The notes: a model not told the origin generated them from the letters alone. Counted from the stretch's first letter, positions 31,519 to 40,550 are shown. The stretch is 64,000 bases of DNA from Levilactobacillus mulengensis (GCF_003946045.1 NZ_RHNW01000006.1:112749-176748), one strand, 5' to 3'. A program made the numbers and translations.

Positions 31519-32790
31519 CTACTTGGTGATCTTTGTAACGCCACCCATGTAAGGAACCAGGACATCAGGAATCGTAACAGAACCGTCGGCGTTTTGGTAG
31601 TTTTCCAAAATAGCGGCCACGGCCCGACCAACGGCCAAACCAGACCCGTTCAACGCGTGAACGTATTGCAGCTTGCCATTGTCATCTCGGTATTGAATGT
31701 GCGCCCGGCGAGCTTGGAAGTCCGTCGTGTTCGAGCAGCTGGAAATTTCCCGGTACGTGTTTTGTTCTGGGAACCAAACTTCCAAATCATGCGTCATAGC
31801 AGCCGTAAAGCTCATGTCGCTGGTCGTCAACGTAATCACATGGTAAGCCAAGCCTAACTTCTGTAAGAGGCTCTCAGCGTGTTTCGTCAAAGCTTCCAGT
31901 TCATCCCATGAGTTTTCTGGCTTACAGAACTTCACCATTTCAACCTTGTTAAATTGGTGTAAGCGAATCAGTCCCCGGGTATCGCGCCCAGCACTCCCGG
32001 CTTCGGACCGGAAGGCTGGCGTCAAGGCCGTGAACCAAACTGGCAGGTCCTCTTCAGGGATCACTTCGTCACGGTAGTAGTTGACCAATGGCACTTCGGC
32101 GGTTGGAATCAACGTCATGTCTTCATCGCGTAACTGGTAAACGTCTTCCTTAAACTTAGGGAATTGGCCCGTCCCGTACATCGAGTCATCGTTGACGATG
32201 TATGGTGGCAATACTTCTTTGAACCCAGCCTTGGTGTTTTCGTCCAGGAAGAAGTTGTAAACGGCCCGTTCCAGACGTGCACCTAAGCCGAGGTAGTAGA
32301 GGTAACGGCTACCGGAAACCTTGGCACCGGCTTCGAAGTCCAGGATACCTAGGTCTTCACCTAACTCGTAGTGAGCCTTAGGGGTAAAGTCCAGGTTAGG
32401 CTTCTCGCCCCAGCGACGGATTTCAACACTGCCGTCTTCCGTTAAGCCAACTGGCACGTTGTCATTAGGAATGTTTGGCAAATGGGCGGCGGCATCGTGA
32501 ACCTGGGCCTTTAAGTCATCGAGGTCGGCATCAATCTTCTTGATGTCGGCACTGACCTGACGCATTTCGGTGATCTTATCGTTGGCGTCTTCCTTGTTGC
32601 GCTTCAATTGAGAAATTTCATCGGAGACCGTGTTGCGTTGGGCCTTCATGGTTTCACTCTTAACGATCAGTTCCCGGCGTTGGGCATCCAAAGCCAGTAA
32701 GCTATCGATATCAGCGGGATCAACCCCCCGCGTGGCTAATTTTTCTTTAATAAAATCTGGTTCTTGGCGAATCAATTTCAAATCTAACAT
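31519..32790 (-). CDS. serS: Serine--tRNA ligase
   Basis: Class II aminoacyl-tRNA synthetase that charges tRNA-Ser. The 423-residue product has the N-terminal antiparallel coiled coil that grips the long variable arm (about residues 28-105), motif 2 ([28 protein letters not shown]) and motif 3 ([17 protein letters not shown]). Start ATG 32790 with GAGAGGAGC upstream. It is expressed from its own promoter through a T-box leader. Confidence 0.97.
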   Translation of the reverse strand: MLDLKLIRQEPDFIKEKLATRGVDPADIDSLLALDAQRRELIVKSETMKAQRNTVSDEISQLKRNKEDANDKITEMRQVSADIKKIDADLDDLKAQVHDAAAHLPNIPNDNVPVGLTEDGSVEIRRWGEKPNLDFTPKAHYELGEDLGILDFEAGAKVSGSRYLYYLGLGARLERAVYNFFLDENTKAGFKEVLPPYIVNDDSMYGTGQFPKFKEDVYQLRDEDMTLIPTAEVPLVNYYRDEVIPEEDLPVWFTALTPAFRSEAGSAGRDTRGLIRLHQFNKVEMVKFCKPENSWDELEALTKHAESLLQKLGLAYHVITLTTSDMSFTAAMTHDLEVWFPEQNTYREISSCSNTTDFQARRAHIQYRDDNGKLQYVHALNGSGLAVGRAVAAILENYQNADGSVTIPDVLVPYMGGVTKITK

Positions 32791-32822
32791 ACAGTTGTGC
32801 TCCTCTCTTTTTCACGGATGAT

Positions 32823-33037
32823 ACAAAAAAGGCCTCCGTCACATGGGACGAAGACCTTCGCGGTACCACCCAAGTTCGCAGCTGGTTCACCCAGTTACAC
32901 CCTTGAACATGATAACGGTCTGCACCGTGCGGCATTACCCGCCCACTTTAGTTAGTGCTGGAATGTTCGACGTTGCGGTTTGCAGCTTGCCCCGCTTCTC
33001 TGGCCGTCTACTGGATAGGCACCTCGTGTTTTTGAAT
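32823..33037 (-). promoter_or_regulatory. T-box riboswitch of serS
   Basis: A T-box leader senses uncharged tRNA and allows read-through. On the minus strand the T-box core GGGTGGTACCGCG lies at about 32868-32880. It is followed by a terminator (AAGGTCTTCGTC/GACGGAGGCCTT and six T) ending near 32824. Stem I includes the AGTAGA bulge sequence about 170 bases upstream. The specifier should be a serine codon; an AGC in CATTCCAGCACT (near 32955) is a candidate, not proven. Confidence 0.9.
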
Positions 33038-33043
33038 ACACTC

Positions 33044-33072
33044 ATCATACCGCATTTCTTTTCCAATGACAA
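33044..33072 (-). promoter_or_regulatory. Promoter of the T-box/serS unit
   Basis: Minus strand TTGTCA (33067-33072), 17 bases, TATGAT (33044-33049), just upstream of stem I of the T-box. Confidence 0.75.
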
Positions 33073-33080
33073 TTGCCAAT

Positions 33081-33318
33081 TGAAAATGGGGTTTGGCTCA
33101 GTGTTCGTTCCCGGCGGCGGATTCAAGACGGTCTGCTGTGGGGAACGCCTGCGGCCTGAGGAACGGTCCTCCGGCTCGCCTTGAAACCTCGCAAGACCCG
33201 CGAGTTTCCAAGGCCGTCCCGTGCTCTAAACTGAGAAGCCCCCTCAGTTAAGACCACCGACACAGCTGCCCATCTTGATCCGCCTCTGGTCACTTAGACT
33301 GACCCCCCCGTTTTCATT
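33081..33318 (+). repeat. Structured interspersed element A1
   Basis: Full A-type copy; the conserved core is 33107-33294. Closing helix GGCGGATTCAAGACGG with ATCTTGATCCGCC; hairpin 2 TTGGAAAC-type stem (33179-33213, CCTTGAAACCTCG against CGAGTTTCCAAGG); hairpin 3 AACTGAG...CTCAGTT. Outer arms TGAAAATGGGG against CCCCCCGTTTTCA lie outside the core. It sits upstream of the serS promoter, one of three copies not in the usual orientation behind a gene. Confidence 0.85.
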
Positions 33319-33580
33319 GGCGTGAGTCTGTGTGTCTTGTTTCACCCTGGTCGACAGTGGTGGTTAATCAGCTTCCCCCTCATTTACACGTTAGTAGGTG
33401 CGTGTCCTGCCTTTCCCCTCAAACACGCTAGCTGGTCGTTAAAGTAACTGACACAGTCTCAGAGTCGGTCAGGGTCCTACTGCACTGTTGCAACCATTTA
33501 GTGAGCGGCAAAGTCATCCCCACCATACAATCAAAGAACCAGTCACTTTTGCTTAGTGCTACTGGAACCGGAAGTCACCA

Positions 33581-33640
33581 AATGAGCTGCCCTGTGTCGG
33601 CCTTAGAACACGGGACGACCTTTTAAGGCGGCTCACTTCC
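33581..33640 (-). repeat. Remnant element A2
   Basis: Fragment with the A-type strings CTGTGTCGG, ACACGGGACGACC and the left part of hairpin 2. Hairpin 3 and the whole right half are missing. It follows the first of the two direct repeats. Confidence 0.6.
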
Positions 33641-33746
33641 ACACTTCAGAACGTACCCAAAAATCCCATACTGCAACCTGCTGAATAGGACAAGTCATCC
33701 CCTACTCTACAAACAAAATGCCGGCCACTTTTACCTAGCCGGCTGA

Positions 33747-33875
33747 CGTGACCAGAGACAGCTCAAGGTACTCAGCTGTGTCGATGGCATTGGCCGGGGC
33801 TCTTTCCCGGCCTAGGGCATGGGACGACCTTGGAGATTGGTGGTCTTCCAGACTTCAAGGCGAGTCAGAAAACTT
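33747..33875 (-). repeat. Partial element A3
   Basis: Carries GTGACCAGAG, CAGCTGTGTCGATGG, a strong hairpin 3 (GGCCGGG...CCCGGCC), CATGGGACGACC and hairpin 2, then stops before hairpin 1 and the closing strand. A truncated A copy reading in F sense on the minus strand, downstream of dgk. Confidence 0.75.
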
Positions 33876-33928
33876 CTATCATTTTACTGGTATGGCGTGT
33901 CATCCCCACCCATACAATCAAAGAGTCG

Positions 33929-34150
33929 GCCACTTTTGCTTAGCCTACTGGAACCGGAAGTCACCAAATGGGCTGCCCTGTGTCGGTGTTCTTAGACCGA
34001 GCGGGGTTCTCGGCCTTAGAACACGGGACGACCTTTAAGACGCGATTTTTGAGGCTTAAAGGCGAGCTTGAAGACCGCTTCTCAGGCTTCAAGCGTTCCC
34101 CATAGGGCAGCCCATTTTAGTGACTGGAGGTGGAAGTAACGCTAAGCAAA
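33929..34150 (-). repeat. Structured interspersed element A4 with long outer arms
   Basis: Full copy. Outer arms CCACTTTTGCTTAGC and GCTAAGCAAAAGTGG are a perfect 15-base inverted pair, and the closing helix AATGGGCTGCCC/GGGCAGCCCATT is perfect over 12. Hairpin 1 loop ACCGCTTCTCAGG and hairpin 3 (CTTAGACCGAG...CTCGGCCTTAG) are typical. The right arm is the same bases that follow the dgk terminator stem. Confidence 0.85.
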
Positions 34151-34188
34151 AGTGGCTCCGTGCCCGGGGGCGCGGAACCACTTTATTT
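34148..34188 (-). terminator. Terminator of dgk
   Basis: Minus strand AAAGTGGTTCCGCGCC and GGGCACGGAGCCACTTTT form a strong hairpin with a T-run, about 15 bases after the dgk stop. Its descending strand continues into the outer arm of A4. Confidence 0.8.
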
Positions 34189-34204
34189 TTGGTGCAGTGC
34201 TGTT

Positions 34205-34837
34205 TTACAGCGAAGCAATTTTTTCGTCGATCAAGTGTAAGACTTGGTCCCGTGCCGCTGAGTCTTCCACGAAGTCCAGCTTGTCGCCGTCGATTTGCAT
34301 CTTAGGTGACTTGTCGTAGGCATTGTACCAGTCGACGTAACGTTGATCGAGTTCTTGGTAGTATTTGTAGAGGCTAGGGTCATGGTCGATTTGTTCGTAT
34401 GACCGGCCACGCTTCTTGATCCGTTCCAGCATCGTTTCAAAGGAGATGTTGATGTGAATCAGTAAGTCTGGGTTCTTCTTGTGCGTAGCGTCAGGCAATT
34501 CCTGCATCATGTTGGCCAACAGAGAATCGTAAATGTCGACTTCCGTGCTGGTGGCCCGGCCTAAGTCGGCGTTCAAATGGAAGAGTAAGGAATCCTCAAA
34601 GATTGAGCGATCCAGGACGCTTTCATCATCGGCGTTGGCCGCCTTAATGTTGTCCAAACGCTTGTTTAAGAAGTAAATTTGAAGCAAGAAAGCATACTTC
34701 TGGGGGTTCTGGTAGAACAGTGGCAAGATTTTGTTGTCATCCACTGATTCGTAAAATGCTGGTTTGTTTAAGTGTTCGGCTAACAAAGTGGTTAAACTCG
34801 TTTTGCCGGCTCCGATAGTTCCCGATAATACAAGCAT
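34205..34837 (-). CDS. Deoxynucleoside kinase (deoxyadenosine/deoxyguanosine kinase type)
   Basis: Phosphorylates deoxynucleosides in salvage; lactobacilli rely on such dAK/dGK enzymes. The 210-residue product has a P-loop GTIGAGKT (residues 6-13), the DRSIFED motif (the DRS/ERS signature, about residue 76-82), and an arginine-rich LID (RIKKRGRSYEQID). Length and motifs fit the dNK family rather than thymidylate kinase. One kinase only is seen here, whereas some lactobacilli have tandem dak-dgk genes; the base specificity cannot be told. Confidence 0.88.
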   Translation of the reverse strand: MLVLSGTIGAGKTSLTTLLAEHLNKPAFYESVDDNKILPLFYQNPQKYAFLLQIYFLNKRLDNIKAANADDESVLDRSIFEDSLLFHLNADLGRATSTEVDIYDSLLANMMQELPDATHKKNPDLLIHINISFETMLERIKKRGRSYEQIDHDPSLYKYYQELDQRYVDWYNAYDKSPKMQIDGDKLDFVEDSAARDQVLHLIDEKIASL

Positions 34838-34968
34838 GCAATCTCTCCTTTAAATAACGACACGCCGGCTTTTTTCGTCCGGCCAAAATTTCAACACCAC
34901 ATATTGTACCAACCTCATGGGTAAAAGACAATATGTCGTGGCCATTTTCTCTCTAGCCAATCCGTTAA

Positions 34969-35013
34969 AAACGGCGCCTAAGCCGACTATTCGCCGACTA
35001 GACGCCGTTCAGA
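34969..35013 (-). terminator. Terminator of lysP
   Basis: Minus strand AACGGCGTCTAGTCGGC pairs with GTCGGCTTAGGCGCCGTT and is followed by TTTTT, about 40 bases after the lysP stop. Confidence 0.85.
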
Positions 35014-35052
35014 TTTATTTAAAAATTTCGTGTGCCCACACTAATTTCTAGG

Positions 35053-36564
35053 TTAATCGTTTGAAGTAGCATCCGCCTTAGCTTCCTTTAACGTCCCATC
35101 CTTATGAACCGGAGACACGTCAACTTCGCTCAGCGGAATCAACTTGGTGTGCTTCTTCAGCTTGTACCCAATGTAGAGCACTAAGACCAATGGCACACTG
35201 ATGTAGGTGACCAAGACTTGTTCCCAGTTACCTGAGAAGAAGGATTGTGGGTCTTGCCCAACGATCACAGCCACACAGAGAATCAACGCCAGGATTGGCC
35301 CGATTGGGAACCACTTTGCGTGATAACTCAGCTCGGACAGCTTGTGTCCCTGCTGGATGAATGCCCGACGGAACCGGTAATGCGACAGCGCAATCCCGAA
35401 CCAAGCAATAAACCCAGTCAACCCACTAGCGGCAACCAGCCACATGTAGATTTCAGGACCCGCAATACTACTGATGAAGGTCAAGGCAGCAACGATAGTC
35501 GTGGCAAACAGGGCAGGATAAGGAATCCCATTCTTCCCGGTCTTCTCGAACAATTGTGGCGCGTAGCCTTCCTTAGACAGCGAGTACAGCATCCGCGTAG
35601 ACGCGTACATCCCAGAGTTTGCAGCAGAAATCACAGACGTTAAGATCACGGCATTCATGACACTAGCGGCAGCGGCTAACCCGGCACGCTGGAAGACCAA
35701 CGTGAACGGACTGATGGCAATGTCACTAGCAGAAGAACCCAACAAGTCCTTGCTGGTGTAAGGTAATACAGCGGCAATCACAAAAATAGCTAAAATATAG
35801 AATAAGATAATCCGCCAGAATACGGAATTGATGGCCTTGGGAACACTGTGTGCTGGATCTTCAGATTCACCAGCGGTAATCCCAACCAATTCAGTTCCTT
35901 GGAACGAGAACCCAGCAACCACGAAGACACTCAGGATTGCGGGGAAGCCACCAACAAATGGGGCCTTCTTGTACGTGAAGTTTTCCAAGCCAGTGGCGTG
36001 ACCACCCATGATACCCACGATGACCATTAACCCAACAGCTAAGAAGACGAAGATGGTAACCACCTTGATCAAGGACATCCAGAATTCCGTTTCACCAAAG
36101 GCTTGCACGGCCAAGGCGTTGATCAGGAAGACGATGCCTAACGCAATGGCACTCCAGATCCAGCTTGGGACCCCGGGTAACCAAAACTTCATGACCAGTG
36201 CGGCGGTTGAAATATCAACGGCAACCGTAATGGCCCAGTTGAACCAGTAGTTCCAGCCCATGGCAAACCCTAAGGCTGGATCAACGTACTTGGCTGAGTA
36301 AGCAGCGAACGACCCAGAAATGGGCATGTTCGTAGCCATTTCACCCAAGCTGGTCATCAGGAAGTACACCATCAGACCCATGGCAACGTAAGCAGCCAGC
36401 GCACCACCAGGCCCGGCCGTTGAAATGGCCGACCCACTGGCGACGAATAACCCGGTCCCGATACAGCCACCTAACGCGATCATTGAGACGTGACGTGTCT
36501 TGAGGCCCCGCTTGACCTGATCAGAGGCCCCGCTGGTTGTTGCGTTTGTCATACTTTGTTCCAT
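35053..36564 (-). CDS. lysP: Amino acid permease, lysine-specific type (LysP)
   Basis: A 503-residue APC-superfamily permease with about twelve membrane segments. The first helix GCIGTGLFVASGSAISTAGPGG is the AAT-family signature. The next helices (YVAMGLMVYFLMTSLGEMATNMPISGSFAAY) match lysine permeases, as I recall them. The lysine riboswitch directly upstream supports lysine as substrate and proton symport as mechanism. Start ATG 36564 lies 10 bases after GGAGG. Monocistronic, with its own terminator. Confidence 0.93.
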   Translation of the reverse strand: MEQSMTNATTSGASDQVKRGLKTRHVSMIALGGCIGTGLFVASGSAISTAGPGGALAAYVAMGLMVYFLMTSLGEMATNMPISGSFAAYSAKYVDPALGFAMGWNYWFNWAITVAVDISTAALVMKFWLPGVPSWIWSAIALGIVFLINALAVQAFGETEFWMSLIKVVTIFVFLAVGLMVIVGIMGGHATGLENFTYKKAPFVGGFPAILSVFVVAGFSFQGTELVGITAGESEDPAHSVPKAINSVFWRIILFYILAIFVIAAVLPYTSKDLLGSSASDIAISPFTLVFQRAGLAAAASVMNAVILTSVISAANSGMYASTRMLYSLSKEGYAPQLFEKTGKNGIPYPALFATTIVAALTFISSIAGPEIYMWLVAASGLTGFIAWFGIALSHYRFRRAFIQQGHKLSELSYHAKWFPIGPILALILCVAVIVGQDPQSFFSGNWEQVLVTYISVPLVLVLYIGYKLKKHTKLIPLSEVDVSPVHKDGTLKEAKADATSND

Positions 36565-36616
36565 AAATGTTTCCTCCTTCTTATTTTAGAAGGACTTCCT
36601 CGAAACGACCCAGTGA

Positions 36617-36862
36617 ACTAAAAAATCTCCTTCGCAATAAAAGCCCGCGAAAGAGATTGGAAAATTCATTATTCCAAGTCAATATCGTTGAAAGCGCCCC
36701 GCAACCCCTGTTCGGCTGCGACAGTCCCTGATTTATTCAACCAGGACCCAACCTACACGCTATGTCCTCACGCGCAGGTTTCGGCGACCGCCCCTTTTGC
36801 TTTCCGTCTGCGATGTTGACCCATCTCAGGAAAGCGACTCTTGTTGGTCGCACCTCTTCTAT
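36617..36862 (-). promoter_or_regulatory. Lysine riboswitch (L box) of lysP
   Basis: On the minus strand the aptamer runs from AGAGGTGCGACC (36846-36857) through AAAAGGGGCGGTCGCCGAAA and GGGACTGTCGCAGCC to GGGGCGCTTTC (36690-36700). These are the conserved L-box blocks. It is followed by an intrinsic terminator AATCTCTTTCGC/GCGAAGGAGATT with TTTTTT (36617-36660). Lysine binding should favour the terminator and lower permease expression. Confidence 0.93.
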
Positions 36863-36874
36863 TCGATACTTTGT

Positions 36875-36903
36875 AGTATACCCATCCCTACCAAACATTG
36901 CAA
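36875..36903 (-). promoter_or_regulatory. Promoter of the lysine riboswitch/lysP unit
   Basis: Minus strand TTGCAA (36898-36903), 17 bases, TATACT (36875-36880), about 15 bases upstream of the aptamer. Confidence 0.72.
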
Positions 36904-36926
36904 GATGAAAATTCAATTAGAATGAA

Positions 36927-37472
36927 TTATTTTTCTGCTGGCTGCAGGGTCAACCGATACAAAGCCTGTGGGGCCACGGGTTCACCCGTGATGCTGGGGC
37001 CAACAAAATGGTCCAAAACAATTTGAAAGCCAAGCTTTTCTAAGACCCGGGCCGACCGGTGGTTGCTGAGATAGCAGGTTGCCCAAACATTCTGGGGCTG
37101 CTGACTCGCCTGCCGAACCAGCTGTAAACTGCCGACCAAGGCCTCGGGCATGATGCCTTGTCCCCAGTCGATGGGGTCTAGGAAATACCCCAGGTCATAC
37201 TCAGCCGGACTGGGTTCACCCGCGTCCCCGGTGTGCTGATAAAACAGAATCGTCCCCATGAAGCGGCGAGTCGCCTTATCTTCTATCGTAAACGCAAACG
37301 GACTTTGGCGGTCAGCCGCCAGCCACCGTTTGACCTGCGCCGGGTCCGCATCGGCAGACGACCCGTTAGCCGCGGCCACAGCCGGTAACGTCAACAGGCG
37401 TTGGTACCCAGGAAAGTCACTCTCGGTCAGCGGTCGTAACCGCACCCGCGCCGTCTCACTCATTTTTTCCAT
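36927..37472 (-). CDS. GNAT-family N-acetyltransferase, RimJ/RimL-like
   Basis: A 181-residue acetyltransferase. RVRLRPLTESDFPGYQRLLTLPAV at the start and the acetyl-CoA loop DPIDWGQGIMPEAL (motif A, about residues 107-120), followed by NHRSARVLEKLGFQIV, give the RimJ/RimL-like arrangement used on protein N-termini or small amines. The substrate is unknown. I use ATG 37472, 7 bases after GAGGGGG; a GTG just before is possible. Single gene, ending just before the lysP promoter. Confidence 0.82.
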   Translation of the reverse strand: MEKMSETARVRLRPLTESDFPGYQRLLTLPAVAAANGSSADADPAQVKRWLAADRQSPFAFTIEDKATRRFMGTILFYQHTGDAGEPSPAEYDLGYFLDPIDWGQGIMPEALVGSLQLVRQASQQPQNVWATCYLSNHRSARVLEKLGFQIVLDHFVGPSITGEPVAPQALYRLTLQPAEK

Positions 37473-37690
37473 CACCTGACCCCCTCATTTCTCATCGTTC
37501 TCGCACCAGCCAACTTGTCAGGTCACTACCTAACCCGTTGGCGAATGCGGTATACTTTAAGGTGAATGCGTTCGGCCAGTCCATCGGCGACCGAACCCCG
37601 TTTCGTTGACAGGCGCGCGCACAAGTTTGCGATTGGCCATGCCCACGAAACGTTTAATCTTATCATGACTTATTTTGGGAGGTTTCGCAA

Positions 37691-38485
37691 TTGAAAACAA
37701 TCACTTTGCCACTCGCACCCACGTCCAAGGCTTACTTACAAGGGTATTTGCGCGAGCCAGCCGAAGACACGGGCACCTATCCCGCCATCATCATCGTTCC
37801 CGGCGGCAACTACACCCACATCCCCGAACAACAGGCCGAGGACTTGGCATTAGCCTGGTCAGCGCGTGGCTACCAGGCCTTCTTCCTGCGCTACACGTTC
37901 GTCGGTGAAAAGACACCACTGCTGCCCACGCCTGTCGTGGAGCTGGCTAAGGGAATGGCCCTGCTGCGGCGGAACGCCAACAACTGGCAAATCGACACGG
38001 ATCACATCTTCGTGGCCGGTTTCTCCGTCGGCGGTCACATCACCGCGCTGTTCAACGACCTGTGGCACGACGAGGACTTTAACAAATTAGCGGGCACCAC
38101 GCCCTACGAAATCAAACCGCGAGCCGTCATTCTCGGCTATCCGGTCATCACACCGGCAGCCGGCTACCCCACGGATGCAGAAATGCTGGCGAAGTGGACG
38201 GATGATCCGGCCAGCATCGCAGCCGACAAGCTCGTCAACAGTCGTAACGTTGCGACCTTCATCTGGGTCACCGCGGAAGATCCCCTGGTACCCGTACAAA
38301 ACGCCTTCGACTACGCCCAAGCTTCAATCGCGGCCAACGTGGACACGGAGCTCCACGTCTTCCATCAGGGCCCGCACGGCTTAGCATTAGCCAACCGTGT
38401 CACGGCCTGGAAGCCGGGAACGGCGTTGCCACACGTGGCGCACTGGGTCGACCTCGCCGAAGAATGGCTCCACGAACTGGACTAG
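37691..38485 (+). CDS. Alpha/beta hydrolase (esterase/lipase-type, possibly carbohydrate esterase-like)
   Basis: A 264-residue cytosolic serine hydrolase. The oxyanion region is IIIVPGGNYTHIPEQQAE (about residues 34-51), the nucleophile elbow is GFSVGG (Ser about 118), and the late GPHGLALAN supplies the histidine. VTAEDPLVPVQNAFDYAQ holds the acid residue. The overall pattern resembles BD-FAE/acetyl-xylan-esterase-like enzymes of lactobacilli; the natural ester is unknown. Start is TTG 37691 with GGGAGG 8 bases upstream. It is GC-richer than its neighbours and is followed at once by element A5 with no terminator in between. Confidence 0.85.
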   Translation: MKTITLPLAPTSKAYLQGYLREPAEDTGTYPAIIIVPGGNYTHIPEQQAEDLALAWSARGYQAFFLRYTFVGEKTPLLPTPVVELAKGMALLRRNANNWQIDTDHIFVAGFSVGGHITALFNDLWHDEDFNKLAGTTPYEIKPRAVILGYPVITPAAGYPTDAEMLAKWTDDPASIAADKLVNSRNVATFIWVTAEDPLVPVQNAFDYAQASIAANVDTELHVFHQGPHGLALANRVTAWKPGTALPHVAHWVDLAEEWLHELD

Positions 38486-38518
38486 CACTTCCGCGTCTTG
38501 ACTCGCCTTGCCGGGCAG

Positions 38519-38741
38519 TGAAAATGGTCCCGCCCAGTCCGTTCCCGGCGGCGGATTCAAGACGGTCTGCTGTGGGGCCGGTTCCAGCCAAAGGACGGGC
38601 TTCCACCTCACCTTTGAGCCTGAGGAACGGTCTCAAAGGTTGTCCCGTGCTCTAAACTGAGAAAATCACTCAGTTAAGACCACCGACACAGCTGCCCGTC
38701 TTGATCCGCCTCTGGTCACTCACATGGTGCAAGACTTTTCA
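38519..38741 (+). repeat. Structured interspersed element A5
   Basis: Full copy; core 38541-38720. Closing helix GGCGGATTCAAGACGG with CCGTCTTGATCCGCC; hairpin 2 CCTTTGAG...CTCAAAGG; hairpin 3 AACTGAG...CTCAGTT with the U.U mismatch just below. Outer arms GTGAAAATGGTC and GACTTTTCAC. It lies in the 3' trailer of the hydrolase gene, without a terminator before it. Confidence 0.88.
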
Positions 38742-38828
38742 CCGACCGGATGGCTGACACAGTGTTGACCCAATTCGGTCCATTTCGTGTTTTACTGTGG
38801 ACACATTAATTTAACAAGCCGATTTTCA

Positions 38829-38866
38829 GACGCCTCCACGTATTTTTGCGTGGAGGTGTTTTTTAC
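38829..38866 (+). terminator. Intrinsic terminator after the hydrolase/A5 trailer
   Basis: ACGCCTCCACG-TATTTTTG-CGTGGAGGTGT followed by TTTTTT on the plus strand. It is the first terminator after the hydrolase stop, about 345 bases away, so A5 is probably part of that transcript. 38867-39032 shows no gene. Confidence 0.85.
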
Positions 38867-39032
38867 TCTAACCCCTCTTCAATGGTAACTATCATGCGAT
38901 TTTAGAGTCATAACCACTAAATCAATGTTCACCTAACCCTTTTAACCACAACACTGGCTGGAACCGACCCACTGATAATTGATAATTACCAATAAAAATA
39001 TCAGAAAATCTACACTACTCACCACAACACCG

Positions 39033-39264
39033 TTTCTATGGGCTAAACAAGTGTCAGCCGCAGGGATGGTGAAAATATACTCAGCCGTGGGAGTTCCCTT
39101 AGCGGCTTTGCCGCTTAGGGAACTGCTATCTTTGAGACGCGCTTCTCAGCGGCTCAAAGTAAGTCTGGAGACCGCCCTTTGGCTCCAGACGCGCGCCCAC
39201 AGCGTCACGGTATATTTTCACCATCCCGGAGGCGCAGTCTAACAACTAATTTAGCCCATAGAAA
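39033..39264 (-). repeat. Structured interspersed element B1
   Basis: Full B copy. Three nested parts: outer arms TTTCTATGGGCTAAA/TTTAGCCCATAGAAA (perfect 15), the conserved GCCGCAGGG/CCCGGAGGC edges, and an inner stem GGGATGGTGAAAATATAC/GTATATTTTCACCATCCC (perfect 18, 39063-39080 with 39210-39227). Hairpin 3 is 8 pairs, U.U, 6 pairs. The right outer arm starts in the T-tract of the PAP2 terminator. Confidence 0.88.
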
Positions 39265-39304
39265 AAACGTGTCAGCCACTGAAAAGAGTGGTTGGCACGT
39301 TCTC
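39258..39304 (-). terminator. Terminator of the PAP2 gene
   Basis: Minus strand AACGTGCCAACCACTC pairs with GAGTGGCTGACACGTT and is followed by TTTTTTC. It ends inside the outer arm of B1. Confidence 0.82.
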
Positions 39305-39305
39305 G

Positions 39306-39974
39306 TTAAATCTCTGATTTCTTCAGCAAAGGCCAGTGTTGCATCATCGGCGCTAAGCGAATGTACAACCCCTCAGCCACCTGTAACCACAGGTAAGCCA
39401 ACAGGACTGCCCCAATCGTATCCGTTGGGAAGTGGGCATTTAAGTAGACCCGTGAGATCATGACCAGCACCATCCATACGATGAGGACGATTCGGAGCAG
39501 CCAGGCTTTCCAGGCTGCCATGATCATCGGCATCAGGATGACCCAGATCATCGCAATCAGCAGAAACGTGCCGAACACGTGACCACTAGGGAAACTGTAG
39601 CCGTCATCGATAGCCAGATGGGCCGATGGGCGGGCACGTTTGACCAGGCTCTTGACCAGGCTGGCAATGACGTCACCCCCGGCCAGTGTGGCCAGACACC
39701 ACAGCGCGGGAATCTTAAACTTGAAGCCCCACAGCAGGAATGCCAGGATCAGCACCCAAATAATATCCAGCTTCGGTTCCGCTAGGCTCGTGACTCCCCG
39801 ATACAGCAGCGTTTTCCACCCCGGTTGGTTCTTCTGAATCACATCGACAATCGATGAATCCAGGAAATCCACGTAGGCGTTTTGCGCCTTTATGTAAACG
39901 GCCACGACCAAGAACAGTATGGTGGCAAGCGTAAACTTCCACGGCCGATCGCGGTCCTTATTAAATAGCATCAT
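39306..39974 (-). CDS. PAP2-family membrane phosphatase
   Basis: A 222-residue integral membrane phosphatase of the PAP2 superfamily, with about six hydrophobic segments. The three catalytic motifs are complete: KRARPSAHLAIDD (motif 1, near residue 115), PSGH in YSFPSGHVFGTFL (motif 2), and SRVYLNAHFPTDTIGA (motif 3, with Arg, His and Asp). Such enzymes act on phosphatidic acid, undecaprenyl diphosphate (bacitracin tolerance) or phosphatidylglycerol phosphate; the substrate is open. Stand-alone gene with its own terminator. Confidence 0.88.
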   Translation of the reverse strand: MMLFNKDRDRPWKFTLATILFLVVAVYIKAQNAYVDFLDSSIVDVIQKNQPGWKTLLYRGVTSLAEPKLDIIWVLILAFLLWGFKFKIPALWCLATLAGGDVIASLVKSLVKRARPSAHLAIDDGYSFPSGHVFGTFLLIAMIWVILMPMIMAAWKAWLLRIVLIVWMVLVMISRVYLNAHFPTDTIGAVLLAYLWLQVAEGLYIRLAPMMQHWPLLKKSEI

Positions 39975-40078
39975 GATTATTTATTCCTTTCGTCATACCC
40001 GATTCTGGGAAAAACCCCTAGCAATGAGTATACCACCCCACACCTAAATTTCTAGGCTTCTCCCCAGTATTAACACTT

Positions 40079-40534
40079 TTATAAACGCTTGCGGTGCCGC
40101 CAGAATCGGCGTTGAATCCGGTTGACCAATTCCGAGAGGAGAAAGCCAAAGGCAATCGCCCCGGAAATCATGACCACCTGGAGTAAAAAGACTAGTGCCG
40201 TGGAATTATTGCCCAGCGCAAAATTTTTGATCATTTGATACGCCTGACCTCCAGGCACCAGGGGCACGATGGCCGGGATGTTAAAGAGAATCATCGGCAT
40301 CTTCTTTAATTTAGCCGCCTGCAGTGAGGCGACCCCAATCGCCACGGCGCCCAGCAGGTTGCCAATCACGTAACCGCCACCCCACAACACGGTGAAGCGG
40401 TACAGCACATAGCCCAGCACGCCAATCCAGCCGCCCACGTTGAGCGCGCGCCGGGGAATGTTGATGAGGACGCCAAAGGCAATCGTGGCGACGTAGGTTC
40501 CCGCCACTTCGATGATAAATTCTAAGACCGACAT
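40079..40534 (-). CDS. Threonine/serine exporter, small subunit (ThrE_2/DUF3815)
   Basis: A 151-residue membrane protein with four to five hydrophobic segments (LEFIIEVAGTYVATIAFGVLINIP at the start, PMILFNIPAIVPLVPGGQAYQMIKNF in the middle). This matches the C-terminal half of ThrE, here a separate gene, as usual in Firmicutes. It follows the larger half after 16 bases, with GAGGAGGA before its ATG. The two probably form one exporter. Confidence 0.87.
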   Translation of the reverse strand: MSVLEFIIEVAGTYVATIAFGVLINIPRRALNVGGWIGVLGYVLYRFTVLWGGGYVIGNLLGAVAIGVASLQAAKLKKMPMILFNIPAIVPLVPGGQAYQMIKNFALGNNSTALVFLLQVVMISGAIAFGFLLSELVNRIQRRFWRHRKRL

Positions 40535-40550
40535 GCCGCTTCCTCCTCAC

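Larger units (their letters stand above)
33512..33987. repeat. Pair of about 90-base direct repeats around A2-A4
   Basis: 33512-33600 and 33899-33987 are near-identical (both run from GTCATCCCCAC through CACTTTTGCTTAG and CTGGAACCGGAAGTCACC to GCTGCCCTGTGTCGG). Each holds the left arm and first part of an A element. A third, weaker copy of the start lies at about 33693. The block looks like local tandem duplication of an A element and its flank with later decay. The rest of 33319-33511 shows no gene. Confidence 0.75.

Noticed and set aside
33748..34038. A plus-strand frame of about 96 codons over A3 and A4
   Set aside because: It follows the repeat sequence; no start site, and the same peptide fragments recur at every A copy.
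37859..38320. Several overlapping frames in the hydrolase gene
   Set aside because: All are shadows in a GC-rich gene; the +strand TTG-start gene has catalytic motifs.
38541..38720. A elements as intrinsic terminators
   Set aside because: No T-run follows the closing helix in any copy, and true terminators lie beside them.
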